A stretch of DNA of 43,048 nucleotides from an uncultured Eubacteriales bacterium (GTDB lineage Bacteria > Bacillota > Clostridia > Oscillospirales > Acutalibacteraceae), in assembly GCA_934476085.1 (NCBI GenBank), contig CAKSNE010000018.1, positions 1 to 43,048 on the forward strand. Direction: 5' to 3'. The notes beneath the pieces are model-generated. The model had not been told where the DNA came from. It did not search any database and was given only the letters and a program-made list of their open reading frames with translations. Shown here piece by piece: positions 33,747 to 42,248 of the stretch (positions within the stretch are counted from its first letter, which is position 1; every line of letters begins with the position of its first letter). The position numbers and the translations under genes were made by a program.

Positions 33747-35051
33747 ATGAAAAAAACTCTTAAAATTTTGTTCGGGTTTTTAGTTGTTTTATGTATAACC
33801 GGCTTTGCCGCTTATACACTGGTTGCATTGAATTTAGATGCTGTAACAAATTTTTCTGTTAAAGAAAAAGGGCTTACTTATCAGGTTCTAAGCTGGAAGA
33901 AAAATGACAAAGCAAGCGGATATAAAATTTATCAACAAAATGCGGACTCGAATGATTTTACACTTATCAAAACAATAAATTCAGCCGATACTACAAGTTG
34001 TAAAATTGATCAACTTGATATGGAATCTTTTTATACATTTAAAATTTCTGCTTTTAAAAGCATTTTAGGTTTTGAAAAAGATAGTGAAATGTCTAGATCA
34101 ATTAAAACTTGTACACTTCCGCGTGGCGAAAACATTAATTATGTTACTGAAAATACACCGAAAACATTAACTGTTTCTTGGTCGTCGGGACTTAATTGTG
34201 ATGGTTATGAAGTTTCCTACGCATTAAACAGTGATTTTTCTGACGCTCAAATAAAAGAAGTTAACGGAAAAACAACTCTTTTATGCAAATTAGATAACTT
34301 ACAAGAAGGAAAAACTTATTATGTAAGACTTCGTTCGTTTATTGATTTTGAAGGCGAAAAACTATATAGCGAATACAGTGAAGCATTTAATGCAACTATT
34401 AAAAATGTTGCTGCTGAAACTGTTATTGATCCTTCTAAACCTGTTATTGCATTAACTTTTGATGACGGTCCTGATTTTAACGGAGCAAGCAAAAGAATAC
34501 TGGATGTTTTAGAAAGATATGATGTAAAAGCTACTTTTTTCACAGTTGGCGAAAATGCTAAAAACAATCCTAATAATCTTAAAAGAAAAGTTTCTTTAGG
34601 CTGTGAAATAGGAAATCATACCTACGCTCATAATCATTACGGCAGTTCTGTTACTGCTGCTGATATTAAAAAGTGTTCTGATGTAATTCAAAAAATAACA
34701 GGCTCAAGACCTACTGTTTTTCGTTCAACAGGCGGAATAACAACCCAAGCTATAAAAAACACATGTATAAAAGAAGGAATGTCGCTTTATTATTGGTCTA
34801 TTGATACTGAAGACTGGAAAAGCAGAAATGCTAAAAAGGTCTATAAAAAAGCTATGAAAGCCAAAGACGGCGATATTATTTTAATGCATGATATATATTC
34901 TTCAACCGCTGACGCAGTTGAAAAAATCGTTCCGAAATTAAAGAAAAAAGGATTTCAGTTTGTTACCGTTTCAGAGCTTATTAAATTCAAAACAGGTTCT
35001 GCACCAAGAGCAGGCGTTCAATATTTAAGCGGCACTAAAACAAACGGTTAA
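33747..35051 (+). CDS. Membrane-anchored polysaccharide deacetylase with two FN3-like modules
   Basis: 434 residues. A short N-terminal helix (ILFGFLVVLCITGFAAYTLVA) anchors or exports the protein. Two fibronectin-like modules (about 32-124 and 128-220) precede the NodB domain (232-420). Catalytic motifs: TFDDGPD (Asp239 base, Asp240 metal), HTYAHNH (His291 and His295 metal ligands), RSTGG (substrate groove), WSIDTEDW and LMHDI (final His). It would remove N- or O-acetyl groups from peptidoglycan or another surface polysaccharide. It opens a four-gene operon. The FN3-like modules resemble those of the SGNH protein at 13846. Confidence 0.9.
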   Translation: MKKTLKILFGFLVVLCITGFAAYTLVALNLDAVTNFSVKEKGLTYQVLSWKKNDKASGYKIYQQNADSNDFTLIKTINSADTTSCKIDQLDMESFYTFKISAFKSILGFEKDSEMSRSIKTCTLPRGENINYVTENTPKTLTVSWSSGLNCDGYEVSYALNSDFSDAQIKEVNGKTTLLCKLDNLQEGKTYYVRLRSFIDFEGEKLYSEYSEAFNATIKNVAAETVIDPSKPVIALTFDDGPDFNGASKRILDVLERYDVKATFFTVGENAKNNPNNLKRKVSLGCEIGNHTYAHNHYGSSVTAADIKKCSDVIQKITGSRPTVFRSTGGITTQAIKNTCIKEGMSLYYWSIDTEDWKSRNAKKVYKKAMKAKDGDIILMHDIYSSTADAVEKIVPKLKKKGFQFVTVSELIKFKTGSAPRAGVQYLSGTKTNG

Positions 35052-35081
35052 AATATAAAAAACAAGGAAGTTATTAGAAAA

Positions 35082-35600
35082 ATGAAAAAGAACAAAACCA
35101 GACTCATAGTTATTACCGCATTATTCACAGCAATAACTGCACTTTGCACCGCTTTTATATCTTTTCATGTTTTACCAAACAGCGGTTATATTCATTTTGG
35201 TGACGCTATTATTATGATAGCTGCGTCTATTTTACCATTGCCTTTTGCCGTATTTACCGGTGCAGTCGGCGGAGCAATCGGTGATTTATTGACAGGTGCA
35301 CCGCAATGGGCTCCATTCACATTTGTAATCAAAGCACTTGTTGCACTTTGTTTCTCTTCAAAAGGTCAAAAAATGTTGACAGTAAGAAATGCAATTGGTT
35401 TCATTCCGATGACAGCAATTACAATCGGCGGTTACTATTTAGCTGAAGCTTTGATTTACGGAAACTGGGTTGCTCCTTATGTTTCAATTCCCGGTAATGC
35501 TTTTCAATCAATAGGAAGTGCAATAATATTCTGTATTTTCTCAGTTGCACTTGATAGATTTAAATTTAAAAACAGCGTAAACAGTCTTTTAAATAAATAA
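35082..35600 (+). CDS. ECF transporter S component
   Basis: 172 residues with about five or six helices. The segment YIHFGDAIIMIAASILPLPFAVFTGAVGGAIGDLLTG is typical of clostridial ECF substrate-binding membrane proteins (TIGR04002-like); the N-terminal helix ALFTAITALCTAF carries the small-residue pattern used to dock the T component. The vitamin-type cargo cannot be read from the sequence. No energising module is present in the window, so a shared group II module would be used. AAGGAAG precedes the ATG; its stop overlaps the next start (TAATG). Confidence 0.85.
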   Translation: MKKNKTRLIVITALFTAITALCTAFISFHVLPNSGYIHFGDAIIMIAASILPLPFAVFTGAVGGAIGDLLTGAPQWAPFTFVIKALVALCFSSKGQKMLTVRNAIGFIPMTAITIGGYYLAEALIYGNWVAPYVSIPGNAFQSIGSAIIFCIFSVALDRFKFKNSVNSLLNK

Positions 35601-36490
35601 TGAAACGAAAAACTAAAAGAATATTTAGTGGTATTTTAGCCGTTGTAATAATTTTAGGGCTTTACTTTGCAAAAACTCAGTTTTATGATAAACAAGGTAA
35701 AAATCCGCCCGCAAGCAATAATTCTTCTAGCTATAACGAACTTAAAGTTCATTATATTGATGTCGGACAAGGTGACAGTTGTTTTATTGAATGTCCAAAC
35801 GGCGAAACTTTGTTAATTGATGGCGGCGAAGCAAAATACGGTGAAACTGTTTCAAACTATATTGCTTCACTCGGCTATTCTACAGTTGATTATGTTGTTG
35901 CAACTCATGCTGACGCCGACCATATAGGCGGACTATACAAAGTTTTTGAAGATTTTGATGTTGAAAATTGTTTAACTTCGTTTGTTCCGTCTAAAACAAA
36001 AACTTATGAAAAGTTTTGCAAAGCGGTTGAAGATGAAGGAATACCGCTTGAAAAGCCAACAAAAAATGATATGATTATTGATGAGGATAACTTTGATATT
36101 GAAGTAGTTGGTCCTGATACTAACAAGAGTTATAAAGATACAAATGATGCGTCGGTAGTTTTACTGATAAGTTATTTTGATAATGACTTTTTGTTTACCG
36201 GAGATGCCACCGCCGGCGTTTTAAAAAGCTATAATATCGGCGATATAGAAGTTTTAAAAGCCAGTCATCATGGCTCTAGAACAGGCATTTCAAAAACTCT
36301 TGCAAATGAGCTTTCCCCTGAATATACAGTAATCAGCGTTGGTGCTAAAAACAAATACAATCATCCGCATAAAGAAACATTAGAATTACTTAAAAACTCT
36401 AAAATTTATAAAACAAGCGATTGCGGTACTATTACTGCAATCTGTGATAAAGATACCATAGAATTTTCAACTGAATTGGAGGCGAGTTGA
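35600..36490 (+). CDS. Secreted ComEC-type metallo-beta-lactamase-fold hydrolase
   Basis: 296 residues: an N-terminal signal-anchor (IFSGILAVVIILGLYFA) and an MBL fold closest in motifs to the extracellular nuclease-like domain of ComEC. Motifs are HYIDVGQGDSCFIE, LLIDGGE, ATHADADHIGG (His103, Asp107, His108), LFTGDAT and LKASHHGSRTG. The ComEC channel region is absent, so this is a stand-alone secreted or anchored enzyme, probably a phosphodiesterase or DNase. The ATG overlaps the ECF gene stop by one base, and the next gene starts inside its own stop codon. Confidence 0.88.
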   Translation: MKRKTKRIFSGILAVVIILGLYFAKTQFYDKQGKNPPASNNSSSYNELKVHYIDVGQGDSCFIECPNGETLLIDGGEAKYGETVSNYIASLGYSTVDYVVATHADADHIGGLYKVFEDFDVENCLTSFVPSKTKTYEKFCKAVEDEGIPLEKPTKNDMIIDEDNFDIEVVGPDTNKSYKDTNDASVVLLISYFDNDFLFTGDATAGVLKSYNIGDIEVLKASHHGSRTGISKTLANELSPEYTVISVGAKNKYNHPHKETLELLKNSKIYKTSDCGTITAICDKDTIEFSTELEAS

Positions 36491-37230
36491 TGAAAAAAAT
36501 ACTATCAATACTATTACTTGTTGTCATTTTATCTTTTTCAGCTTGTGGCAATGATACTAAAAAAACCGTATCTTCAAATACATCTTCTGCAAGTACTGAT
36601 GAAATAATAGAAGATGTTTCGGAAAACTCAAATAAATCTAAAAAAATTACCGATAAAAAAGACTCCAGCTTAATTGATAAGAAAAACATTAAAAATTCAA
36701 GTTCTACAAAAAAAGCTACGGCAAAACCTAAAAAAACTTCAGCTCCTAAATATGAATTACAAATTAAATATAAAAACATTTCTGATTTTAAAAATAAAAT
36801 TGTTAAATACAAAAAATTCAGTGACTTATTAAAACAAGTTGACAAAAAGCAAAATGCAGAATGTTTAAATCCGTTTCGTCAAGAAACTCTTATGATGCTC
36901 TTTGAAGATAAAAAAGCTTATGCTCCTATTTATCCAAAAGACTGTACAGACAACGGCTGTTATCTCTCTTCGGCAAATTATTTTTGTTTTAAATTCAGCG
37001 AAAAAGGTTCGTCCTATAATTTAAAAATTTATACAATTAACAATAATAATATTCTTAAAACAAATAAATATAATCTTTCTTTTAAAAGCAAACAAGGAAT
37101 TGATATTTATAAAAACAAAGACGGAAAATACTGTTGGTTTTTAGATGATAAATATGTTGTTATTTACAGCGGAAGTTCAAGAGATTTTGTAAACAATATT
37201 TTCTTTTCACAAATTTATATTAACTATTAA
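36490..37230 (+). CDS. Hypothetical lipoprotein with Lys/Ser-rich linker
   Basis: 246 residues from the ATG at 36490 (GGAGG 7 bases upstream; it overlaps the previous stop as TGATG). The lipobox is LSFSACG, so Cys19 is lipidated. Residues 20-85 form a Ser/Lys/Thr-rich linker, probably reaching through the wall. The outer domain (about 85-246) contains paired cysteines (ECLNPF, KDCTDNGCYLS) and several beta-strand-like stretches. I do not recognise the family. It is the last gene of the deacetylase operon, which suggests an envelope role. Confidence 0.8.
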   Translation: MKKILSILLLVVILSFSACGNDTKKTVSSNTSSASTDEIIEDVSENSNKSKKITDKKDSSLIDKKNIKNSSSTKKATAKPKKTSAPKYELQIKYKNISDFKNKIVKYKKFSDLLKQVDKKQNAECLNPFRQETLMMLFEDKKAYAPIYPKDCTDNGCYLSSANYFCFKFSEKGSSYNLKIYTINNNNILKTNKYNLSFKSKQGIDIYKNKDGKYCWFLDDKYVVIYSGSSRDFVNNIFFSQIYINY

Positions 37231-37231
37231 A

Positions 37232-37269
37232 AAAAAGTCCTTATACAAATAATTGTATAAGGACTTTTT
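37232..37269. terminator. Bidirectional terminator
   Basis: A perfect 17-bp stem (AAAAAGTCCTTATACAA and its complement) with a four-base loop, serving both the lipoprotein operon and the convergent YwlG gene. Confidence 0.92.
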
Positions 37270-37274
37270 AGTTT

Positions 37275-37823
37275 TTACATTAAATCTTCGTTGTAATGAG
37301 CACGACCGCCACCTATAAACTTAGGTCTTGTTCTTGCACAAATAATATTAGCTTCGCCGATTTTTTTAATTGACAATCTAACCGGAACCGCAACTTCTTT
37401 TAAATGCATTCCGATAAGCGTTCCGCCTATATCTATTCCGGCATCACCTTTAATATTTTCAACAGCAACCGGATTTTTAAAGTTTTTATAAGCTGCTGTT
37501 GCAAAGGAACCGCCGGCCTTAGGTTGTGGCACAACATTAACTACTTCTATACCCTTTTTCTCAGCTAATTCTTTTTCAATAATCATTGCTCTGTTTAAAT
37601 GTTCACAACATTGAGCAGCAAGATAAATCTTGTGTTTATTTAAAACTGAATAAATAGCATCAAATAGCTCATTTGCTGTTTCAACTGATGAATTTGTTCC
37701 GATTTTTTCACCGATTACTTCACTGGAAGAACAACCGACTATAAAGACATCTCCGGCGTTAAGCTTAGCTGTTTCGATTAATTCTTTAATAGCATTTTCA
37801 GCTTGTTTTTTAATATCAGACAT
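37275..37823 (-). CDS. ywlG: YwlG family protein (TIGR01440/DUF436)
   Basis: 182 residues from the ATG at 37823 (AAGGTGA upstream; the in-frame GTG at 37832 overlaps that site). Family signatures are seen: VFIVGCSSSEVIGEKIG, YLAAQCCEHLNRAMIIE, VNVVPQPKAGGSFATAAY, DAGIDIGGTLIGMHLK and VCARTRPKFIGG-like ICARTRPKFIGGGRAHY at the C-terminus. It is cytoplasmic and of unknown biochemical function. It lies after pfkA on the same strand but behind a terminator. Confidence 0.92.
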   Translation of the reverse strand: MSDIKKQAENAIKELIETAKLNAGDVFIVGCSSSEVIGEKIGTNSSVETANELFDAIYSVLNKHKIYLAAQCCEHLNRAMIIEKELAEKKGIEVVNVVPQPKAGGSFATAAYKNFKNPVAVENIKGDAGIDIGGTLIGMHLKEVAVPVRLSIKKIGEANIICARTRPKFIGGGRAHYNEDLM

Positions 37824-37840
37824 TATTATCACCTTACAAA

Positions 37841-37871
37841 AACGACCACTTTTATAAACAAAGCGGTCGTT
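37841..37871 (-). terminator. Terminator of pfkA
   Basis: Arms AACGACC (37841-37847) and GGTCGTT (37865-37871), followed on the minus strand by TTTTTG. Some transcripts may read through into ywlG. Confidence 0.75.
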
Positions 37872-37896
37872 AAAATTTTAAACTTGAATTTTTAAA

Positions 37897-38862
37897 TTAG
37901 ATACCAATTTCGTGAGCAATCTCATAAAGATCAAATTCAAATTCTTTTTTCATTTGAAGAGCTTCATAGATATCAAAATCAACAATCTTGTTATCTTTTA
38001 GAGCGATAACTCTGTTACCAATGCCTTTTTCAAGCAAAGATACTGCAACAGAACCCATTGCAGAAGCACAAACTCTATCACGAACTGATGGGTTACCGCC
38101 ACGTTGAACATGACCGAGAATAGAAGCACGAGACTCAATTCCGGTAGCTTTTTCAATCTTTTTAGCTAACTCATCAACGCCACCGATACCCTCGGCAACA
38201 ACAATGATAAAGTGTTTTTTACCGCTGGCTTGACCTTTATTAATTTTTGTAACAATTTGTTCGAAAGTACACTCAACCTCAGGTACTAAAATACAAGTAG
38301 CACCAACAGCGATACCTGTATGTAAAGCAATATCGCCACAGTTTCTACCCATTACTTCACAAACTGTACAACGCTCATGTGATTGAGAAGTATCACGGAT
38401 TTTATCAATCATTTCAACTGCTGTATTCATAGCAGTATCAAAACCGATAGTATAATCAGTACAAGAAATATCATTATCAATTGTACCCGGAATACCGATA
38501 CAAGGAATACCTCTTAAAGATAAATCTCTAGCACCACGATATGAACCGTCACCACCGATTACAACACAACCGTCAATATTATATTTTTTGCAAGTAGCAA
38601 TAGCTTTTTGCATACCTTCTTCAGTTTTAAACTCTGGGCTACGAGCTGTATAAAGAACTGTACCGCCACGATGTATAATATCAGAAACAGTTCTAAGATC
38701 CATTTCAAAAACATCATCATGAATTAAACCGTTATAACCACGACGAATGCCATAAACTTTCATACCTCTTGAAATTGCTGTACGAACAACTGAACGAACA
38801 GCAGCATTCATACCGGGTGCATCGCCACCACTAGTTAAAACTCCAATAGTTTTTACAGACAT
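37897..38862 (-). CDS. pfkA: ATP-dependent 6-phosphofructokinase
   Basis: 321 residues, the usual length of bacterial PfkA. It catalyses the committed step of glycolysis. Motifs are GVLTSGGDAPGMNAAVRSVV, VIGGDGSYRGA (Gly in GGDGS favours ATP rather than pyrophosphate), GIPGTIDNDI with the catalytic Asp, and ILGHVQRGGNPS. GGAGG precedes the ATG. Strong promoter at 38895-38923. Confidence 0.96.
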   Translation of the reverse strand: MSVKTIGVLTSGGDAPGMNAAVRSVVRTAISRGMKVYGIRRGYNGLIHDDVFEMDLRTVSDIIHRGGTVLYTARSPEFKTEEGMQKAIATCKKYNIDGCVVIGGDGSYRGARDLSLRGIPCIGIPGTIDNDISCTDYTIGFDTAMNTAVEMIDKIRDTSQSHERCTVCEVMGRNCGDIALHTGIAVGATCILVPEVECTFEQIVTKINKGQASGKKHFIIVVAEGIGGVDELAKKIEKATGIESRASILGHVQRGGNPSVRDRVCASAMGSVAVSLLEKGIGNRVIALKDNKIVDFDIYEALQMKKEFEFDLYEIAHEIGI

Positions 38863-38894
38863 TTTATGTTCCCTCCAAGAATGTAACTAAACCT

Positions 38895-38923
38895 ATTATA
38901 ATAAATTTTGTTCATAAATTCAA
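38895..38923 (-). promoter_or_regulatory. Promoter of pfkA
   Basis: On the minus strand, TTGAAT (38918-38923), a 17-base spacer and TATAAT (38895-38900). Confidence 0.82.
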
Positions 38924-39006
38924 GTGCTTTTTTAATGTTTATATAAAAAATATATGCTAAAAATAAATAAAAAATTATATTTTTGCATATACCGTTAAAT
39001 AAATTC

Positions 39007-39034
39007 TTGTTTTTTTTATTATGTGTGATATAAT
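39007..39034 (+). promoter_or_regulatory. Extended -10 promoter of the flippase gene
   Basis: TTGTTT (39007-39012), a 16-base spacer ending in TGA, and TATAAT (39029-39034). Confidence 0.7.
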
Positions 39035-39079
39035 TAAAACTATCAGACTTTACATCTATTAATATGAATTGAGGCTTAT

Positions 39080-40741
39080 ATGGCAAAAAAATTAAAGAAA
39101 AACGGTTTTATTGACGGAACGTTAGTTTCCTATATTTCAATCGTTTTTACAAAGATTTTAGGAATGCTTTATATTATTCCGTTTACTGCTCTTATCGGAA
39201 CAGGCGGAAAATATATTTATTCTTGTGTTTATATAATATACAACTTGGTTTTAAATGCATCAACTTCCGGTATTCCTACCGCTACCAGCATTTTAATAGC
39301 TGATTACAACACAAGAGAGCTACACAAAACAAAAATGAAAATTTATCGTGTCGGTAATGCGGTATCTCTTTCAATGGGCATTTTATTTTTCTTGATTTTA
39401 GAGATATTTGCAAACCAAATCGCTGAATTTTACACAACAACTATTACAACTCAAACAACTGTAAGCATTTCTGAATTTGCTTCTGCTATCAGGTGTATCG
39501 GCGTTTGTTTGCTTGTTGTTCCTTTTCTTTCGGTTTATCGCGGATTTTTGCAAGGACACAAAATTTTAACTGTATCTGCTTTTTCTCAGGTTGTTGAACA
39601 AATAGTCAGAATCGGTGTTGTTTTACTTGGTGCTTACTTTGTTGTAAGACAACTTCACTTATCTTCAACACTCGCCGTTGATGTAGCACTTTTAGGTGCA
39701 GGCGTCGGTGCTTTAGCCGCAATTATTTATTTAAAAATCAAAACAAGAAACAGCGATGATGTTATAGTAAAAACTTCTGATGAATCGGAAGTTTTATCGA
39801 CAAAACACATTATTAAAATGTTTGTTTTCTACTGCATACCTATATTAATCGTTGCGGTTTCAGCAAATATTTATGAACTTGTTGACCAAGTTTTAGTTAT
39901 CTATACATTAACAAAACTTAACTTTGGCAATGCTGCTACTGAAATAGGTTCAATTATTTCAACTTACGGACCTAAAATCGCTATGATAATCAGTGCTTTG
40001 GCAATGGGTATGACCAGTTCAATAGTTCCTGAAATGTCCGCTTTTGCCGCAAAGCACGATTATAAACAAGCAAACCATAAATTATGCTCGGCTTTAAATA
40101 TTATTTTTGCAATTGCATTACCTATTGCAACGGGAATTGTAATTTTATCAGACTCTGTTTATTCTCTTTTCTACGGTAATGACAGTATTGAATACGGCTC
40201 GTTTATATTAAAATTTATAATTCCTGTTAATGTTGTTTCTTGTATAAAAATTACTCTTTGCATGGCTATGCAAGGACTTAAAAAGACAAAGGCTGTTTGC
40301 TTTGCAACTATAACAGGTATTATTGCAAACCTTATTCTTGATATTCCGCTTATGCTTTTACTTTATTATATGGGTATGACAAAGCATTGTTATGTCGGTG
40401 CAATGATAGCTACCGTTATCGGTCAATCTTCTTGCATATTTATTATTCTTGGTGTGCTTAAAAAATCGCTTGGATTTAGCTACAACAGCATTTTAAAACC
40501 TTTTATAAAGGTTTTATATCCAACAGCTATAATGGGCGTTGTAATTTATATTTTGAATTACATTCTGCCGATTACAACTACAAGAAGCATTATACAAATT
40601 ATTCATCTTTGTATTTATGCGGGCATCGGTGCAATAATTTATTTTGTTATCATCTATTTAAACGGTGCTGTTGATGAAGTATTCGGAGACGGTGTCGTTA
40701 GTAAAATATTAAGAAAACTCAAACTCAAAAAAAGATCATAA
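39080..40741 (+). CDS. MOP-superfamily polysaccharide/lipid II flippase (MurJ/YtgP/SpoVB-like)
   Basis: 553 residues with about 14 membrane helices. The start (KKNGFIDGTLVSYISIVFTKILGMLYIIPFTALIGTGG; split here only for description) follows the clostridial YtgP/SpoVB pattern, where a Lys/Gly-rich end precedes the first helix. SVYRGFLQGHKILTVSAFSQVVEQIVRI is the conserved cytoplasmic loop of this group. It flips lipid-linked peptidoglycan or polysaccharide units outward. A basic C-terminus (LRKLKLKKRS) ends it. GAGG precedes the ATG. It is a single gene with its own promoter and terminator. Confidence 0.88.
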   Translation: MAKKLKKNGFIDGTLVSYISIVFTKILGMLYIIPFTALIGTGGKYIYSCVYIIYNLVLNASTSGIPTATSILIADYNTRELHKTKMKIYRVGNAVSLSMGILFFLILEIFANQIAEFYTTTITTQTTVSISEFASAIRCIGVCLLVVPFLSVYRGFLQGHKILTVSAFSQVVEQIVRIGVVLLGAYFVVRQLHLSSTLAVDVALLGAGVGALAAIIYLKIKTRNSDDVIVKTSDESEVLSTKHIIKMFVFYCIPILIVAVSANIYELVDQVLVIYTLTKLNFGNAATEIGSIISTYGPKIAMIISALAMGMTSSIVPEMSAFAAKHDYKQANHKLCSALNIIFAIALPIATGIVILSDSVYSLFYGNDSIEYGSFILKFIIPVNVVSCIKITLCMAMQGLKKTKAVCFATITGIIANLILDIPLMLLLYYMGMTKHCYVGAMIATVIGQSSCIFIILGVLKKSLGFSYNSILKPFIKVLYPTAIMGVVIYILNYILPITTTRSIIQIIHLCIYAGIGAIIYFVIIYLNGAVDEVFGDGVVSKILRKLKLKKRS

Positions 40742-40747
40742 GTAATT

Positions 40748-40783
40748 AAAAAAGTCGGAAGGTTTAAAACTTCCGACTTTTTT
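40748..40783. terminator. Bidirectional terminator between flippase and GH30 genes
   Basis: A perfect 14-bp stem (AAAAAAGTCGGAAG and its complement) with an 8-base loop. The GH30 stop codon touches its right edge. Confidence 0.9.
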
Positions 40784-42105
40784 TAGTTGTTTATCACAAT
40801 TGTCATAATTGATTTAGGTTTAATTATAATATCTGCCGCATAATCATCAAAACGCAAAATACACTTCTGCTCAGTTTCTTCTTTGCAGGTAATAACCGCA
40901 ACAATTTCGCCGTTTGGATTTTTAAATGCAGAAATACCCGTAAGTCCCGAATAAGTTGAAGTACCAAGCCTTACAGCGCCTTTTTTAATAAAATAGCTAA
41001 AATGCTTAACTGCATAATACTGTGGCATAATAGTAATTTTATCGCTCTTTGTGTCATAATGCATAATCGCCTGACAAGGAGTTGAACGATTGTTATAAGG
41101 TCCGCCGTTTTCATCAAGCAGAATGTTCCAATCGCAAGAAGCACTCATAAAATTATTTAGGTTTCCGCTAATATCAAAAGCATATTTCAGTGCATTATTC
41201 CAAATAGGTTTTAATCCGCCGTGGCAAAATTCACTTGCAATGAGTTTTAAATTTGGTGCTGTTTCGTGGGCAAACGTAAGTCCATCAAAATGCTCGCCTG
41301 AATACCAATGAAACGCAATGCCATAAATGCTTTTATCAGCGTCTTTTACTTTTTTAATTGCTCTCGCTACTTCGTAAACGTGTTCTTTATTATGATCCCA
41401 AATAAAGATTTTTGTATCAAGATCAGCCTTTAAAAACGCAGGGTGCAAATAATTTTTTGCAAACTCAATTTGCTCATCTATTGTATATTGACAAGATTCC
41501 CAAGTTTGTGCCGCCATCGGCTCATTTTGAATTGTTACCGCATTGACATCAACGCCTGCTTTTTTGTATTCGCTAACGAATTTTACAAAATAATCTGCCC
41601 AAACGCCATAATACTCGTGTTTTAATTTTCCGCCTTCAATCATAACGCCGCTGTCTTTCATCCAATCAGGCGGACTCCAAGGAGAACTAAGTAAAAATAA
41701 ATCATCACAAGCATTTTTAGCCGCTTTTATCATCGGAATTATATCTTTTTTATCATGTGAAATATCAAAGCTTTTTAAATCTTCATCATTATCGTCAACA
41801 TAGGTGTACTCGCTCGCTGAAAAGTCACAAGAGTTTATCGTTGAACGGCAAAAGTTGTAACCAAGACCTGTATTTTTATCAAATGCAAGTTTAATAAATT
41901 CATCCTTTGTATTTTGACTCATTTTTGAAAAATTTATAGCCGCAGCTTCTGTAAAAGCACCGCCAAAACCATAAATCTGCTGAAAACGCAAATCAGTATG
42001 TATGTTTAGCGTTTTCCATTCAGCAGTAGGATTGTATTCAAATTCAAGCGGTTTTAATTTTTGAAACTGCTTATTTTCATCGCTGAAAAAAATAGTATTT
42101 TTCAT
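40783..42105 (-). CDS. GH30-family glycoside hydrolase, intracellular
   Basis: 440 residues: a TIM barrel with a beta-sandwich side domain. Signatures are QQIYGFGGAFTEAAA, FCRSTINSCDFS, LLSSPWSPPDWMKD, the acid/base Glu195 in TIQNEP, and the nucleophile Glu292 in IASEFCHGG. The family includes glucosylceramidase, beta-1,6-glucanase, beta-glucosidase and xylanase; the SPPDWMK and QNEP context fits the glucosidase-type subfamilies. There is no signal peptide, so it acts on an imported oligosaccharide. AGGGGAA precedes the ATG. Confidence 0.9.
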   Translation of the reverse strand: MKNTIFFSDENKQFQKLKPLEFEYNPTAEWKTLNIHTDLRFQQIYGFGGAFTEAAAINFSKMSQNTKDEFIKLAFDKNTGLGYNFCRSTINSCDFSASEYTYVDDNDEDLKSFDISHDKKDIIPMIKAAKNACDDLFLLSSPWSPPDWMKDSGVMIEGGKLKHEYYGVWADYFVKFVSEYKKAGVDVNAVTIQNEPMAAQTWESCQYTIDEQIEFAKNYLHPAFLKADLDTKIFIWDHNKEHVYEVARAIKKVKDADKSIYGIAFHWYSGEHFDGLTFAHETAPNLKLIASEFCHGGLKPIWNNALKYAFDISGNLNNFMSASCDWNILLDENGGPYNNRSTPCQAIMHYDTKSDKITIMPQYYAVKHFSYFIKKGAVRLGTSTYSGLTGISAFKNPNGEIVAVITCKEETEQKCILRFDDYAADIIIKPKSIMTIVINN

Positions 42106-42137
42106 AAAAAGTTCCCCTGTTATTTAGAATTCGTCTT

Positions 42138-42166
42138 AATATACCACATCAAAAAAACTAATTCAA
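42138..42166 (-). promoter_or_regulatory. Promoter of the GH30 gene
   Basis: On the minus strand, TTGAAT (42161-42166), a 17-base spacer and TATATT (42138-42143). Confidence 0.72.
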
Positions 42167-42208
42167 CACTTTTTTATTTAAAACTTCATTTTTGTTAATA
42201 ACAACAAA

Positions 42209-42245
42209 AACACCTGCCTATTTTTGTGCAAAAAAGACAGGTGTT
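42209..42245 (-). terminator. Terminator of the editing-protein gene
   Basis: Arms AACACCTG and CAGGTGTT with two more pairs after a mismatch, followed on the minus strand by a T-run. Confidence 0.78.
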
Positions 42246-42248
42246 AAA

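Noticed and set aside
36432..36845. 137-residue minus-strand frame opposite the lipoprotein gene
   Set aside because: It is the mirror of a Lys/Ser-rich coding region, which easily yields long Leu/Phe-rich antisense frames.
38853..39086. 77-residue minus-strand open frame upstream of pfkA
   Set aside because: It covers the promoters of pfkA and of the flippase gene and reads like translated AT-rich intergenic DNA.
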